Below are positions 6,410-15,563 of a DNA stretch of 45,128 nt, in pieces. The position numbers and the translations under genes are program-made. The stretch covers positions 1 to 45,128 of the IMG/VR virus record IMGVR_UViG_3300050821_008081; one strand, 5' to 3'. Position 1 is the first letter of the stretch. The number at the start of each line of letters is the position of its first letter. A model generated the notes under the pieces. That model searched no databases and was not told the DNA's origin. It was given only the letters and a program-made list of their open reading frames with translations. Source of the DNA: a virus.

Positions 6410-8920
6410 ATGCCAAACTACGTAAAAGGCCATGGACCTAACTCAGCAAAGTTGATGGTAGTAGGCGAAGCTCCAGGAGCTGAAGAAGAACGACAAGGTA
6501 GAAACTTCGTAGGAGCTACAGGTAAAATTGTTCGCGAGTCTCTTCGATCCACAGGCATTGATCCAGAGTCAGTTTACTACACTAACGTAGTAAAGATTCG
6601 TCCGCCATCGAACAGTATTAAAAGATTAAAGGAGTATGGTCAAGAAATTAAAGATTTTATTCCTCAACTCTGGGAAGAGATAGATTCACTTCAGCCAAAT
6701 TGCATATTAGCTTTTGGAAATACAGCATTGACTGCATTAACTGGCCTTGAAGGCATTGAGTCCTACCGAGGAAGTATCCTTCCCTCTTGCTACGGAAGCA
6801 GAAAGGTAGTCCCCACTATTCATCCAGCCTCTTTAATGCATGGTGAGGGTGATGGAAAGCTAAGGTCTTGGGCCGATTTAACTTTCATTAAGTGGGACAT
6901 TGCTCGCGCTGTTAAGCAAAGTGCTTTCCCCGATATTCATACCCCTAAAAGAAACTTAATAGCCTGCAAATCCAACCTTGAACTTTATAGATTCTTGAAT
7001 AAAAATGCTGATAAGAAATTAGTAGCCACTGACATCGAGACATTTAAGACAATTCCAGTTTGCATTTCCTTTGCATTTTCAGCAAATGAGGCAATTAGCG
7101 TTCCTCTTTTCTCCAACTTGGCAAACAATGAAGATTTTCCATTAACAAGAAGCGACGTAGTTCAAAACTGGAAAGATATTGCAGAATTCTTAGGAGATAA
7201 TCATGTTCAGAAAATCGGCCAGAATTTTAAATTTGATGAGTTCCTTTTGGCCTTGTCGCTTAACGACACTCTCCCAATTGGTCTTGTTACCCGAGGTTTT
7301 TACTTTGATAATCTTCTGGCATTCCGTACCTTATATCCTGAACTTCCGGGCTCGCTTGCTTTCCAGACTTCAGTCCTAACAGAAGAACCTTATTACAAAG
7401 AAGAGGGAAAAGGCTATAATCCAAAAAAAGACAAAATAGAAAGGTTATTACTTTACAATGCAAAAGACTCAGCAATCAGTTACGAATGCTACGAACGCGA
7501 GCTTGAGGAGTTACGAGCTAGAAATCTTGAGTCATTTTTCTTCGAGCGAGTTATGCCTCTGCATCCTTTTTATTCACGTATGGAGAGAAGAGGAATTAAA
7601 AGGGATGCCTTTGCTAAGGCGTTCCTTGATGAAAAGTATAAAGATCTCCAACAAGAGAGACAAATCGAGCTTAATGGACTTTGTGAACCCTACGGAGTCA
7701 CAAATCTCAACGTCAACTCCAACGGAATGAACAATCAAGTTGGCAAGCTTTTGTTCGTTCAAATGCAATTGCCAATTAGAAAAGGAACAGATGAGAAGAC
7801 TATTGACGCCATTAGAAGAAATGTCCTCAAAGGTACTTCTACGGAAACTTCCGCGAAACGGAGAATCCTGGAACTTATCTTACAAATCAGAAAAATCAGA
7901 AAAACCAGAGGAACTTATATTGACGCTAAACCTCACAGTGACGGCAAACTGCGAACGAGTGTCAGAATTATGCTCGAAAGTGGTCGCACTGCTACTGGAA
8001 TTCTTCAGCCACCAGTAACTACTGAGAAGATGGGAATTGCATTTCAGACTATAACTAAGCATGGAGAGTTTGGTTCTGATTTGAGAAGCATGTTCGTTCC
8101 TGATTCCGGCTATGTTTTCATTGAACCTGATCTTTCACAAGCGGAAGCAAGAGTAGTAGCAGTTCTTGCAAGAGATGAAAAGTTAGTGAAAATGTTTGAG
8201 TACCAAGTTGATATTCACCGGGTAACTTCCTCCTGGGTTAAAGGTTTGCGCGTTTGCTTTCTTGACGAGTTTTTCACAGAACAGAATCCTCACGAATGCC
8301 AATCACTAGCAAAGAAAATCAATAAAACATTGAAAGAAACTACAACTGATGATGAACGGCAAACAGGTAAGAAATTCAGGCACGCAGGGCATTATGACAT
8401 GGGCAAGCATGAAGCAAGCGAACAGATAGGCATACCTGAGTTTGTTGCAGGGCAGATTTTACAAAAGTTTCATGCGACTAATCCGAATATCAAAGGGGTC
8501 TTTCATGCTGAAATTAAGGACTTCTTGAATAAGAATAATAGGATGCTAACTAATCCATTTGGTAGGACTCGTCAGTTTCTTAACAAGTGGGGAGAAGATT
8601 TATGGAAAGAGGCGTATGCTCAGATACCACAATCGACAGTATCGGACCAAGTTAAGTTTGCTATGATTAGAATCGAGAAACGAGCACCTTGGTTAGAAAT
8701 TTTACAGGAGAGTCATGATTCATTCCTTGCTCAGTGCCCTTTGCTTATTGGTAGCTTATCTCCTTTTGCTCTGGTCGATAGAACTTATCCAATTATTAAA
8801 GAGGAGTTGGAGATGCCTATTAATTTTACTAATTGCTCTCTTGGCACAGGCAATCTGGTTATTCCTTCAGAAATAAAGATGGGCAGTAAATCATGGCTTG
8901 AAATGGAAAGGGTAATGTGA
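6410..8920 (+). CDS. Uracil-DNA-glycosylase-like domain fused to family A DNA polymerase
   Basis: 836 residues from ATG 6410. Residues about 10-160 resemble family 4 uracil-DNA glycosylase: GEAPGAEEE (19-27), an FVGATGK segment and HPASL near 138. The Cys usually seen in the CRPP-type motif is Ile here and no N-terminal Cys pair exists, so the iron-sulfur cluster is probably absent. Then comes a DEDD 3'-5' exonuclease (DIET near 208, NFKFD near 272, YNAKD near 348) and a Pol I-type core: motif A DLSQAEAR near 574, motif B R650-x3-K654-x3-H658-x3-Y662, motif C SHDS near 769. His replaces the usual Phe or Tyr in motif B and Ser the usual Glu in motif C. This is the replicative polymerase. Confidence 0.93.
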   Translation: MPNYVKGHGPNSAKLMVVGEAPGAEEERQGRNFVGATGKIVRESLRSTGIDPESVYYTNVVKIRPPSNSIKRLKEYGQEIKDFIPQLWEEIDSLQPNCILAFGNTALTALTGLEGIESYRGSILPSCYGSRKVVPTIHPASLMHGEGDGKLRSWADLTFIKWDIARAVKQSAFPDIHTPKRNLIACKSNLELYRFLNKNADKKLVATDIETFKTIPVCISFAFSANEAISVPLFSNLANNEDFPLTRSDVVQNWKDIAEFLGDNHVQKIGQNFKFDEFLLALSLNDTLPIGLVTRGFYFDNLLAFRTLYPELPGSLAFQTSVLTEEPYYKEEGKGYNPKKDKIERLLLYNAKDSAISYECYERELEELRARNLESFFFERVMPLHPFYSRMERRGIKRDAFAKAFLDEKYKDLQQERQIELNGLCEPYGVTNLNVNSNGMNNQVGKLLFVQMQLPIRKGTDEKTIDAIRRNVLKGTSTETSAKRRILELILQIRKIRKTRGTYIDAKPHSDGKLRTSVRIMLESGRTATGILQPPVTTEKMGIAFQTITKHGEFGSDLRSMFVPDSGYVFIEPDLSQAEARVVAVLARDEKLVKMFEYQVDIHRVTSSWVKGLRVCFLDEFFTEQNPHECQSLAKKINKTLKETTTDDERQTGKKFRHAGHYDMGKHEASEQIGIPEFVAGQILQKFHATNPNIKGVFHAEIKDFLNKNNRMLTNPFGRTRQFLNKWGEDLWKEAYAQIPQSTVSDQVKFAMIRIEKRAPWLEILQESHDSFLAQCPLLIGSLSPFALVDRTYPIIKEELEMPINFTNCSLGTGNLVIPSEIKMGSKSWLEMERVM

Positions 8921-8927
8921 GCCTTCA

Positions 8928-10148
8928 ATGCTCCCAAGCGAAGCTTCTGAAAGAAATTCTTGGCTGGACATTTTAGTAAAATCGACAGACGAACTTGAGC
9001 CTCCATCGAGGTTTTTCTGGTGGGCAGGCATTGCAGCTATATCTGCTATAGTTAAAAAGAATGTCTGGCTTGATCGTTTTTCTTATGTACTTTATCCTAA
9101 TGTCTACGTCTTACTAGTTTCAGCACGAAGTGGACTAAGAAAAGGAATTCCAGTTAGTTATGCAAATAGCATTGTGAAAAAAGTAGGCGTCAGTAGGGTT
9201 ATTTCAGGACGAAATTCAGTCCAGGGAGTCGTGAAATCTCTATCTGAACAACATACTTTAGAAAACGGAAAAGTAATTAGTGACGCCCAGGCATTTCTTT
9301 GCGCGCCTGAGCTTGATGCATTCATGGTTAAAGATGACCAAGGGCTGAGTATTCTAACTGATTTGTACAATACTCATGAGCATCAAGATGGCTGGAAAAA
9401 TACCTTAAAAGGAAGCCCCGTTGAAGCATTAAAAAATCCCTGCATAACTTTCCTTGCTGCAAGTAATGAAGCATTGCTTGAAAATGTAGTAATGGCTAAG
9501 GATATGGAAGGAGGATTCGTTGCTCGTACTTTTATTATTCATGAAAAGAAGCGTAGACGAATCAATTCTCTCATGTACGCGCCTGAGAATCTAATTAGTC
9601 GAACTGACCTGGCTGAACGTTTGTTTTACTTGCGCGACGTAAAAGGGAAGTTTAAAATTATGCCTTCTGTCAGAGAAACTTATGATAAATGGTATACTGA
9701 CTTAGGTGAGAATGATGATAAAACAGGGACAATGGAAAGAATTGGGGATCATGTTCTTAAGGTAGCTATGATTATTTCCTTATCCAAGGATACTAGTCTG
9801 ATAATTGGCAAAGATGACATGGACGAGGCAATTGAAAAATGTGAAGGCTTCTTACCAGGGACTAGGAAAGTTTCAATGGGTCAAGGACGTTCAGAACTTG
9901 CACCTTATCAGGCTATGGTCATTAAGCTTCTTTTAGAAGCTCCTGAGAATGAATTAGAACGGCAAAAGGCACTTCTTAAATTACATGGAAACGTTGATAG
10001 TATGATGTTCAATCGAGTCATGGATGACTTGGGAGACATTACAGGTCAGGGTATAATAGCTGTTTATCGAAAGTCTGATAAGAAAATCTATTATAAACTG
10101 AAGGCTGATGTTGTTGAAAAGTATAGAAATTTTGGAGGTCAGGTTTGA
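8928..10148 (+). CDS. DUF3987-like replicative helicase / ATPase
   Basis: 406 residues. The layout (WWAGIAAISA near 31-40, a loop SARSGLRKG at 65-73 where Walker A should be, CAPELDAF as Walker B, and FLAASN as sensor) matches the DUF3987 group of phage and plasmid helicase-like proteins. The P loop has Arg-Lys-Gly instead of Gly-Lys-Thr/Ser, so ATP binding may be altered or lost. No separate DnaB-type helicase or DnaG primase is visible, so this is the best replicative helicase candidate. No strong ribosome site; the start is the first ATG after the polymerase. Confidence 0.7.
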   Translation: MLPSEASERNSWLDILVKSTDELEPPSRFFWWAGIAAISAIVKKNVWLDRFSYVLYPNVYVLLVSARSGLRKGIPVSYANSIVKKVGVSRVISGRNSVQGVVKSLSEQHTLENGKVISDAQAFLCAPELDAFMVKDDQGLSILTDLYNTHEHQDGWKNTLKGSPVEALKNPCITFLAASNEALLENVVMAKDMEGGFVARTFIIHEKKRRRINSLMYAPENLISRTDLAERLFYLRDVKGKFKIMPSVRETYDKWYTDLGENDDKTGTMERIGDHVLKVAMIISLSKDTSLIIGKDDMDEAIEKCEGFLPGTRKVSMGQGRSELAPYQAMVIKLLLEAPENELERQKALLKLHGNVDSMMFNRVMDDLGDITGQGIIAVYRKSDKKIYYKLKADVVEKYRNFGGQV

Positions 10149-10324
10149 TGTCTGATTATGTTCATCCAGGACGATGCTTAAAATGTGGGTCAGGTAATGT
10201 TGTTCATTTAGAGAATGGCCTTTGGGAATGTACTGAATGTTTTGCCTATGGACAAGCTGAAACTAAAGAAGAGTGGGAAGCTGTAATGAAGGGAGAGCGA
10301 GAAAGAAATGAGCCAAGTAACTGA
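10148..10324 (+). CDS. Small zinc-ribbon protein
   Basis: 58 residues, start overlapping the preceding stop (TGATG). Two knuckles, CLKCG and CTEC, are 20 residues apart, a typical zinc ribbon, followed by an acidic helix. The reading frame overlaps the next gene by 17 bp. No specific family recognised. Confidence 0.75.
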   Translation: MSDYVHPGRCLKCGSGNVVHLENGLWECTECFAYGQAETKEEWEAVMKGERERNEPSN

Positions 10325-10589
10325 AACGATATGTGACCAATGCGGCGCGCGCAAGGGTAGTACTAATCATTGGTGGAAGATCTATATTTCTAAGGATGAA
10401 TTCTCTGTTTATCGTGAAGCCCCATTAAATGAAAAGCTGAAAGACATGTGCGGAGAAAACTGCGTAGCTAAGGCTTTAGATGAGTGGCTTAGCTCTAGGA
10501 CTGATAAGAAAGATCAACAAGTAGAAGATGTAGTTCAAGAATTTGAAGAAAGCCTAAACAGAAATCAGCCAATGAAGGATTATAGATAA
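10308..10589 (+). CDS. Small zinc-binding protein
   Basis: 93 residues. CDQCG near the N terminus and CGENC near residue 50 likely bind one zinc. A HWWKIYIS strand lies between them and the C-terminal third is an acidic helix. It overlaps the gene before by 17 bp and the endolysin by TAATG. Not recognised; similar CxxC-W-CxxC proteins are frequent in phage early operons. Confidence 0.75.
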   Translation: MSQVTETICDQCGARKGSTNHWWKIYISKDEFSVYREAPLNEKLKDMCGENCVAKALDEWLSSRTDKKDQQVEDVVQEFEESLNRNQPMKDYR

Positions 10590-11104
10590 TGTCAAGCTTT
10601 GACAATTGCATTAGTTTCCTTCTAAATAATGAAGGAGGAATTCTCAATGATCCACAGACAGGAGAAGATTCCAACTTTGGAGTAACAAAGGGCTTACTTA
10701 AACAAGTAAACTGGTATCCTAAAGACCCCAAGCAATTGAATCAAGACGGAGCCAAGAATATATACTATATTTTCTTCTGGCAAAAGTATACTCTTAACTC
10801 TATTACTTCTGAAGTAATAGCAGCTAAGATTCTTGATATGATTGTAAATATGGGACCTAGACAGGCAGGCTTACTTTTGCAAAGAGCACTAAACTTCACA
10901 CCTGACAGAACAGACGGAATAATTGGCTACTGGACAATTGCAGACTTAAATCAATGGTCTGAGGCTACAGTAATGCCAAAGCTAATTGAACAGTGTCTTG
11001 ATTTTTATACAAAACTTGCGGCTTCTGATGCTAAGTATGAAAAGTATTTAGCTGGATGGCTAACAAGGGCAAAGAAAGTTCCTGTTATTTCCTCAGCCTC
11101 TTAA
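10589..11104 (+). CDS. Endolysin, GH108-type muramidase with PG-binding domain
   Basis: 171 residues. NNEGGILNDPQTGEDSNFGVT at the N terminus is the GH108 signature, with Glu 15 as the probable catalytic acid. Residues about 90-165 (DGIIGYWTIADLN, then FYTKLA and a Leu/Ala-rich end) match the C-terminal PG_binding_3 region common in this family. No signal peptide or SAR anchor is visible, so release should need a holin. It is the last gene of the rightward block, far from the holin-like genes of the late block, and its 3' end overlaps the oppositely oriented gene by 20 bp. Confidence 0.88.
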   Translation: MSSFDNCISFLLNNEGGILNDPQTGEDSNFGVTKGLLKQVNWYPKDPKQLNQDGAKNIYYIFFWQKYTLNSITSEVIAAKILDMIVNMGPRQAGLLLQRALNFTPDRTDGIIGYWTIADLNQWSEATVMPKLIEQCLDFYTKLAASDAKYEKYLAGWLTRAKKVPVISSAS

Positions 11105-12863
11105 TAGTCTCAGCAAGCCCGTCAACAGAGATTGCCTTATAAGGATCTTTAGGGACGGGCTTTCCTTCCTTTTTAGCCCACTGATAAACTTCTTTTCCCA
11201 TCTGTTTTAATTCAGTAATTGCAGCATGATATTTTTCAGGATCTTCAGCCTGAGTTGCATCTTCATGAAGCTTTTCTAAGTCTTCAATTGGCGTTTTTTG
11301 GAACTCATGGTAAGCTGCTGTATTACTATCTCTACCTTCAATTGAGTTCAAATGTTTCTGAACGCTTTGCCTATTAACTCTAGGGTCTTGAACTACAGGT
11401 TTATTCTGAGGTCCTTGAGGTAAGACTTCAGACATAGTTTCACCAGGAGGAGCAGTTCCGGGTTTAATTACTTCAGTTGCCTGTTCAGTAGGAGATCCTC
11501 CTGGAGAGGTATTTCCTCCTTTTGGTTGAAGGTTAGTAGGAGGAATTCTTGGATTCTGAACTTGAGGCTGTATTGGTCCACTAGGCTGCTGAGTGGGAGG
11601 CTGAGAAGGTAAGAATTCATTTGCCTGAGTAACTCCAGCAGGATGAGTATCTTGAGCAGCTGCTGCTTGTGGAGTTTGGTTCTGTATTCCTCCAGGAACT
11701 CTTCCAGAAGGCAAATTTGCAGGAGGTAATGCTCCAGTTTCAGGAGGCTGAATTGGAGGAACTTCGGGTAAACTTTGCCATGCAGGACTTCTAGGGTTAG
11801 TCACCTGAGAAGTTGGCTGTCCGGGCACCCTTCCACTAGGTAATTGTCCAGGAGTGCCTGAGAATTCAGCTGGGGTAGGAGGAGTAATTGGAGCTACTGC
11901 ATTAGGTGGTCGTACTACTGGAACTTTTTGATTTTGAATACCACCAACTTTTCTACCCGAAGAGAGATCTCCAGGAATAGCTGATAGGTCTACTAGTGGT
12001 TGATGTGGAATAGGATTAACTACTCTAGCACTTCTAGGAACCTCAACTATTGGAGCAGGACCAACAACTCTACCAGAAGGAAGAACTGGCTTAGAGACAG
12101 GCCCAACAACAGTATCACCAGAATCAGGAGCAATAGGTCCTTGCCATTTAGGGCTAGGTCCAGTTGGTCGACTTGTAGCAGTTTTTGCAGCAGCAGTATC
12201 TGCTAGCGATGCTTTAGCTGCTCCATAACCTTCTTGTAAGCCACTAGCAATTTGACGCGCCCCAGGATAACCTAATCCAATTCTAGCTGGCCATTCCATC
12301 CCAGGAACATGAGCAAGGCCTTCACCAGCGCCAATCATTGCTCCACCGCCAATTACTTTTGGTCCTGCTGCTTTTACACCCGCAAGTGCAGCAGAGTCAA
12401 GACCAGCAGGAGCAAAATGAGCAGCAGCACCGCCAGCGCCTAATCCTGCTACGTCTTCACCGAGATTCTGAACGCCTTCAGACGCGCCCATTGCGCCTAG
12501 GCCTAGCTTAGCAGCGCCTCCGGCCACTGCGCCTGTTCCTAAGCCTAATGCTGCCGTAACGGGATTTGCTGCCATCGCCGGTATTGCGGTCGGCAAAGCC
12601 ATGCGCCCAGCGCCACGAATCACATCAGAAGCACCCTGCGCCCTATTTCCTGGGCTGAACAGTTCACGCGCACCATGAACTATTTGCCTTGCGCCAGTAC
12701 GAATTAACCCATGAGGCGAAGTTACAAAGTTATCATCACCTCCTGTTGGAGATATTTTTTCTTCCAGGGCATTAGGTTTGACTCCCTGAGTCGTAGGAGT
12801 AGCATCTTCAGTTTCAACCTGATAAGAATGTCCGTCTTCAGTATCAACTTGGAATTTAGGCAT
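11085..12863 (-). CDS. Probable internal virion protein with proline-rich repeats
   Basis: 592 residues, last gene of the leftward late block. The first third is Gly/Ala-rich and hydrophobic in blocks (about residues 90-200), like membrane-interacting ejection proteins. Residues about 255-420 contain at least five copies of a motif close to PSGRVxG, two followed by GIQNQ. The C-terminal 110 residues are charged and helical. Podovirus proteins of this size at the end of the late block usually leave the capsid to form the DNA-ejection channel. That role is inferred from position and composition, not from homology I can name. Confidence 0.6.
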   Translation of the reverse strand: MPKFQVDTEDGHSYQVETEDATPTTQGVKPNALEEKISPTGGDDNFVTSPHGLIRTGARQIVHGARELFSPGNRAQGASDVIRGAGRMALPTAIPAMAANPVTAALGLGTGAVAGGAAKLGLGAMGASEGVQNLGEDVAGLGAGGAAAHFAPAGLDSAALAGVKAAGPKVIGGGAMIGAGEGLAHVPGMEWPARIGLGYPGARQIASGLQEGYGAAKASLADTAAAKTATSRPTGPSPKWQGPIAPDSGDTVVGPVSKPVLPSGRVVGPAPIVEVPRSARVVNPIPHQPLVDLSAIPGDLSSGRKVGGIQNQKVPVVRPPNAVAPITPPTPAEFSGTPGQLPSGRVPGQPTSQVTNPRSPAWQSLPEVPPIQPPETGALPPANLPSGRVPGGIQNQTPQAAAAQDTHPAGVTQANEFLPSQPPTQQPSGPIQPQVQNPRIPPTNLQPKGGNTSPGGSPTEQATEVIKPGTAPPGETMSEVLPQGPQNKPVVQDPRVNRQSVQKHLNSIEGRDSNTAAYHEFQKTPIEDLEKLHEDATQAEDPEKYHAAITELKQMGKEVYQWAKKEGKPVPKDPYKAISVDGLAETIKRLRK

Positions 12864-14366
12864 CTATTTGATCTGCTTTACAGACTTGACTTTACTGCCA
12901 TTAAAAGTTTCGCCTACTTTTGGTACTACATGTTGAACTTCAGGCGACGCTCCACCTGACTTTGAAGAAACTAAGGCACGCATTGTATCGACAATTTCCT
13001 GTCTCTGTTTAGGAGGAAACCACTGTCCAGTTTGCGCGTGATAGGCTAGTCCCTCAGCACTGTCCATCCAACTTCTAGAACTCATTAACATGTTCATTTG
13101 AGGAGAACTCATGCGAAATCCGCTGCTAGGTTTCGCTAGCTCAAAGAATTTTTCTTGCAGTGCCTCATCTCCGGGACCAGTAAACTTGCCAGAAGCTAAA
13201 TAAGATTCACCATAATTCAATGCATCTTTTCCAGCTTGCTGGCCTTGTTCCTGTTTAGCTGCTGCTGTTTTCTCTGCATTACTAACTTGAGACGATTGAA
13301 AATCTGACGGAACAGTATCACCAGGATGCAGCCCAACTACCCTTCCTCCCGAATAGCCAGAAATAATCGGAGCACGCTGTGGAGCTTCATGAGTCGCTGA
13401 ATAAGCCGCGACTACTTCAGTACTATTTGCTCCTGGATGTTTCTGTAAGTAACCTTGACGAAAATCAGCATACTCATTGACATTCTTACTTAATCCTGGA
13501 TACTCTTCTGCTTTAGCTTGAGGATTCTGTTGATGCCAAAGTTCAAATTCATTAGTTGGACTAATTTCCTTAGGATTAGTTGCTAATTCCTTGCCAGTTG
13601 CGTCGATAGCTTTTCCACCAGGAGGAACAATTAATGGCCTAGGAGGAACAGAAGGATGCTGTACTTTCAACTGTTCCATTTTATAAGCCTGCGAAGTAGG
13701 ACCAGTCAGCCAATCATACCTTCGACCTCTAGCTTCCTCAGCTCCACGCCTAGCCAATTCAGCTTGCCGTCTTGCTTCTTCCTCTCGCATTTTAGAAGCA
13801 GCAGCAGTTGCCCCAGTTTCAATCCCTGCACCTAATTGCTTATTCTGAAGATTTCGTTGATAATCAGATTGTGCTCGGTTAAATGCAGCATCCTGAGTAT
13901 TCTGACCTACTTCAGCGCCTTCTTTAGGACCGTAGGCAATTCCAGTACTAATACCAGCAAGAGTTCCCAAAATCTTACGAAAGGTCGATGGTTGATAATT
14001 AGAACGCTGTGGCGCGCCATGAATTGTGTCCATGAGCGATTGAGTTTCAGGGCCATATTTTGGAGCCTGAACTTGAGGTCCTTTTCCAGTCTGAGGCAGA
14101 GGAATAGTTGAGGTTTTCTGGTCAGGAGAAGCAGCAGAAGGCTCAACTGAAGAGTTAGAACCAACTAAAGGATCAGAAGGTCGAGTATCTTCATCAGGAA
14201 CTTCTGCTTCTTCTGGGCTTACTTCACTTTCATCTGTTGAAGTTTCAGATTCTTCAGGTAAAGCTTCGTCTTCAGATGAGTCATCCGCAACACCAACGCC
14301 TGCAATCTGATCCTGAAGTCTCTTACGACGAAGATACTCACCAATATCTGCATTAAAGTCAGGCAT
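12864..14366 (-). CDS. Probable internal virion / ejection protein
   Basis: 500 residues from ATG at 14366, chosen because GGAGG lies 8 nt upstream; an in-frame GTG 5 codons earlier is less likely. Residues about 25-75 are strongly acidic with Ser and Pro, followed by a low-complexity linker, and residues about 165-215 form a Glu/Arg/Ala-rich coiled coil. No enzymatic motif is visible. Its neighbours at the end of the late block support an internal virion role. Confidence 0.55.
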   Translation of the reverse strand: MPDFNADIGEYLRRKRLQDQIAGVGVADDSSEDEALPEESETSTDESEVSPEEAEVPDEDTRPSDPLVGSNSSVEPSAASPDQKTSTIPLPQTGKGPQVQAPKYGPETQSLMDTIHGAPQRSNYQPSTFRKILGTLAGISTGIAYGPKEGAEVGQNTQDAAFNRAQSDYQRNLQNKQLGAGIETGATAAASKMREEEARRQAELARRGAEEARGRRYDWLTGPTSQAYKMEQLKVQHPSVPPRPLIVPPGGKAIDATGKELATNPKEISPTNEFELWHQQNPQAKAEEYPGLSKNVNEYADFRQGYLQKHPGANSTEVVAAYSATHEAPQRAPIISGYSGGRVVGLHPGDTVPSDFQSSQVSNAEKTAAAKQEQGQQAGKDALNYGESYLASGKFTGPGDEALQEKFFELAKPSSGFRMSSPQMNMLMSSRSWMDSAEGLAYHAQTGQWFPPKQRQEIVDTMRALVSSKSGGASPEVQHVVPKVGETFNGSKVKSVKQIK

Positions 14367-14370
14367 AGCT

Positions 14371-15183
14371 CTAGCCTCCACCTACCGAAGCACCAGCAAC
14401 TCCACCACCGCCGCCTCCGCCGCCAGTAGGAATTCCTCCAGCAATACCAGCAGCCGTCCCAGCAGCTCCACCAATTGCAGACAACCACTGTTGAAAAGTA
14501 GTAGGATCTTTAGATAATTGTCCAAGAATCTGGGCACCATTTTCGTCAGTTCCATACTGAATTCCAAGGGCGTTAAGAATTTGCTGCCCTTGTGTAGTAA
14601 GCTGATTAGTTGATGTATTATAATATCCAGCATCAACTGCTGCACTTGTGTTCTCTTGACCTGCTAGCCCACCTTCAGTAGCTGCCGTATTAACAAGTCC
14701 CTGAGCTCCAGCTAACTTATTAGCATTAATTTGTTGATTCAAGTCAGCCTGAGCATTCTCAGTTGCACTTGCTTGCGCCTGGGTGCCTTGACGGGCCATT
14801 TGAGAGATATCACCACCAGTACCAAGGCCACCAGTTGCAGCTTCTCTATTCTTAGCTGCCTGACCTAAAACATCATAAGTGCCAGCGACTCCCTGAGTTG
14901 CCCTGTTTAGGTAAGTTGTCTGTTGGTCTGGAGTAAATCCTCCAGTTTCAGCCATAGACGAATAGGTGGGAACAGCAGACTCAGCATTAGTTCCAGCAGT
15001 CTGAACTATTCCTCCAGCAGTTCCCAATGCAGCTTGTCCGCCGTTGAATGAGCCCTGCTGATTTTGATTAGCTTGTCCCTGAGAAGCTTGAGTACCAGCA
15101 ATTACTCCTGGAATAGTTCCATTTGCAGAGTTAATTGCATTATTAGCCGCATTCGTTCCATAACTAGTTTGACCCTTAGCCAT
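14371..15183 (-). CDS. Probable internal virion protein, Ala/Gly/Gln-rich
   Basis: 270 residues dominated by Ala, Gly, Gln, Asn and Thr. The C terminus has a hydrophobic Ala/Gly/Ile stretch (about 235-250) followed by a run of eight glycines. Such composition is typical of small podovirus ejection proteins. The start overlaps the preceding gene by 8 bp. Assignment rests on composition and gene order. Confidence 0.55.
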   Translation of the reverse strand: MAKGQTSYGTNAANNAINSANGTIPGVIAGTQASQGQANQNQQGSFNGGQAALGTAGGIVQTAGTNAESAVPTYSSMAETGGFTPDQQTTYLNRATQGVAGTYDVLGQAAKNREAATGGLGTGGDISQMARQGTQAQASATENAQADLNQQINANKLAGAQGLVNTAATEGGLAGQENTSAAVDAGYYNTSTNQLTTQGQQILNALGIQYGTDENGAQILGQLSKDPTTFQQWLSAIGGAAGTAAGIAGGIPTGGGGGGGGVAGASVGGG

Positions 15184-15556
15184 TTTTTGTATAAACTAAA
15201 GGTATCCCTTTAGCCCTTTCAAACTTAAAGTGCTTCTGGAGTATTCCTGCATAAGTTTCATCACTCTCAGGTAGAACAAATACATGAACTTGGTCCAAAC
15301 CGAACTTTTTCATTTCTTCTGGAACTTGATCGAAAGCTTCAATGATCAAAGCTCCCTTAGTTATATTGGACAATTTAGGATCAAGAATGATAAGCGCTTC
15401 AGCAGTCAACTTCAACATTGCTGTTCCTACACATCTGTTTCCGTCTAACAGAGCTTTTTGTGAACAGTACAGTCCTGTTGACAGGTCGGGAAAAGGAAAA
15501 GTAATAGGAATGGACTGAAGTTTAGGCAAGTCACCAAATTGAAGTTCTCTTATCAT
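15176..15556 (-). CDS. GNAT-like acyltransferase-fold virion-associated protein
   Basis: 126 residues. The order of strands and helices (a middle strand AEALIILDP, then TKGALIIEAFDQVPEEMKKF, VHVFVLPE, and a final HFKFERAKGIPLVY) fits a compact N-acetyltransferase fold. The usual acetyl-CoA loop RxxGxG is not obvious, so it may not be catalytic. A GNAT-fold protein beside the internal virion genes recalls T7 gp13, an accessory of the ejection module. The fold call is moderate. Confidence 0.55.
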   Translation of the reverse strand: MIRELQFGDLPKLQSIPITFPFPDLSTGLYCSQKALLDGNRCVGTAMLKLTAEALIILDPKLSNITKGALIIEAFDQVPEEMKKFGLDQVHVFVLPESDETYAGILQKHFKFERAKGIPLVYTKNG

Positions 15557-15563
15557 TTAATCC

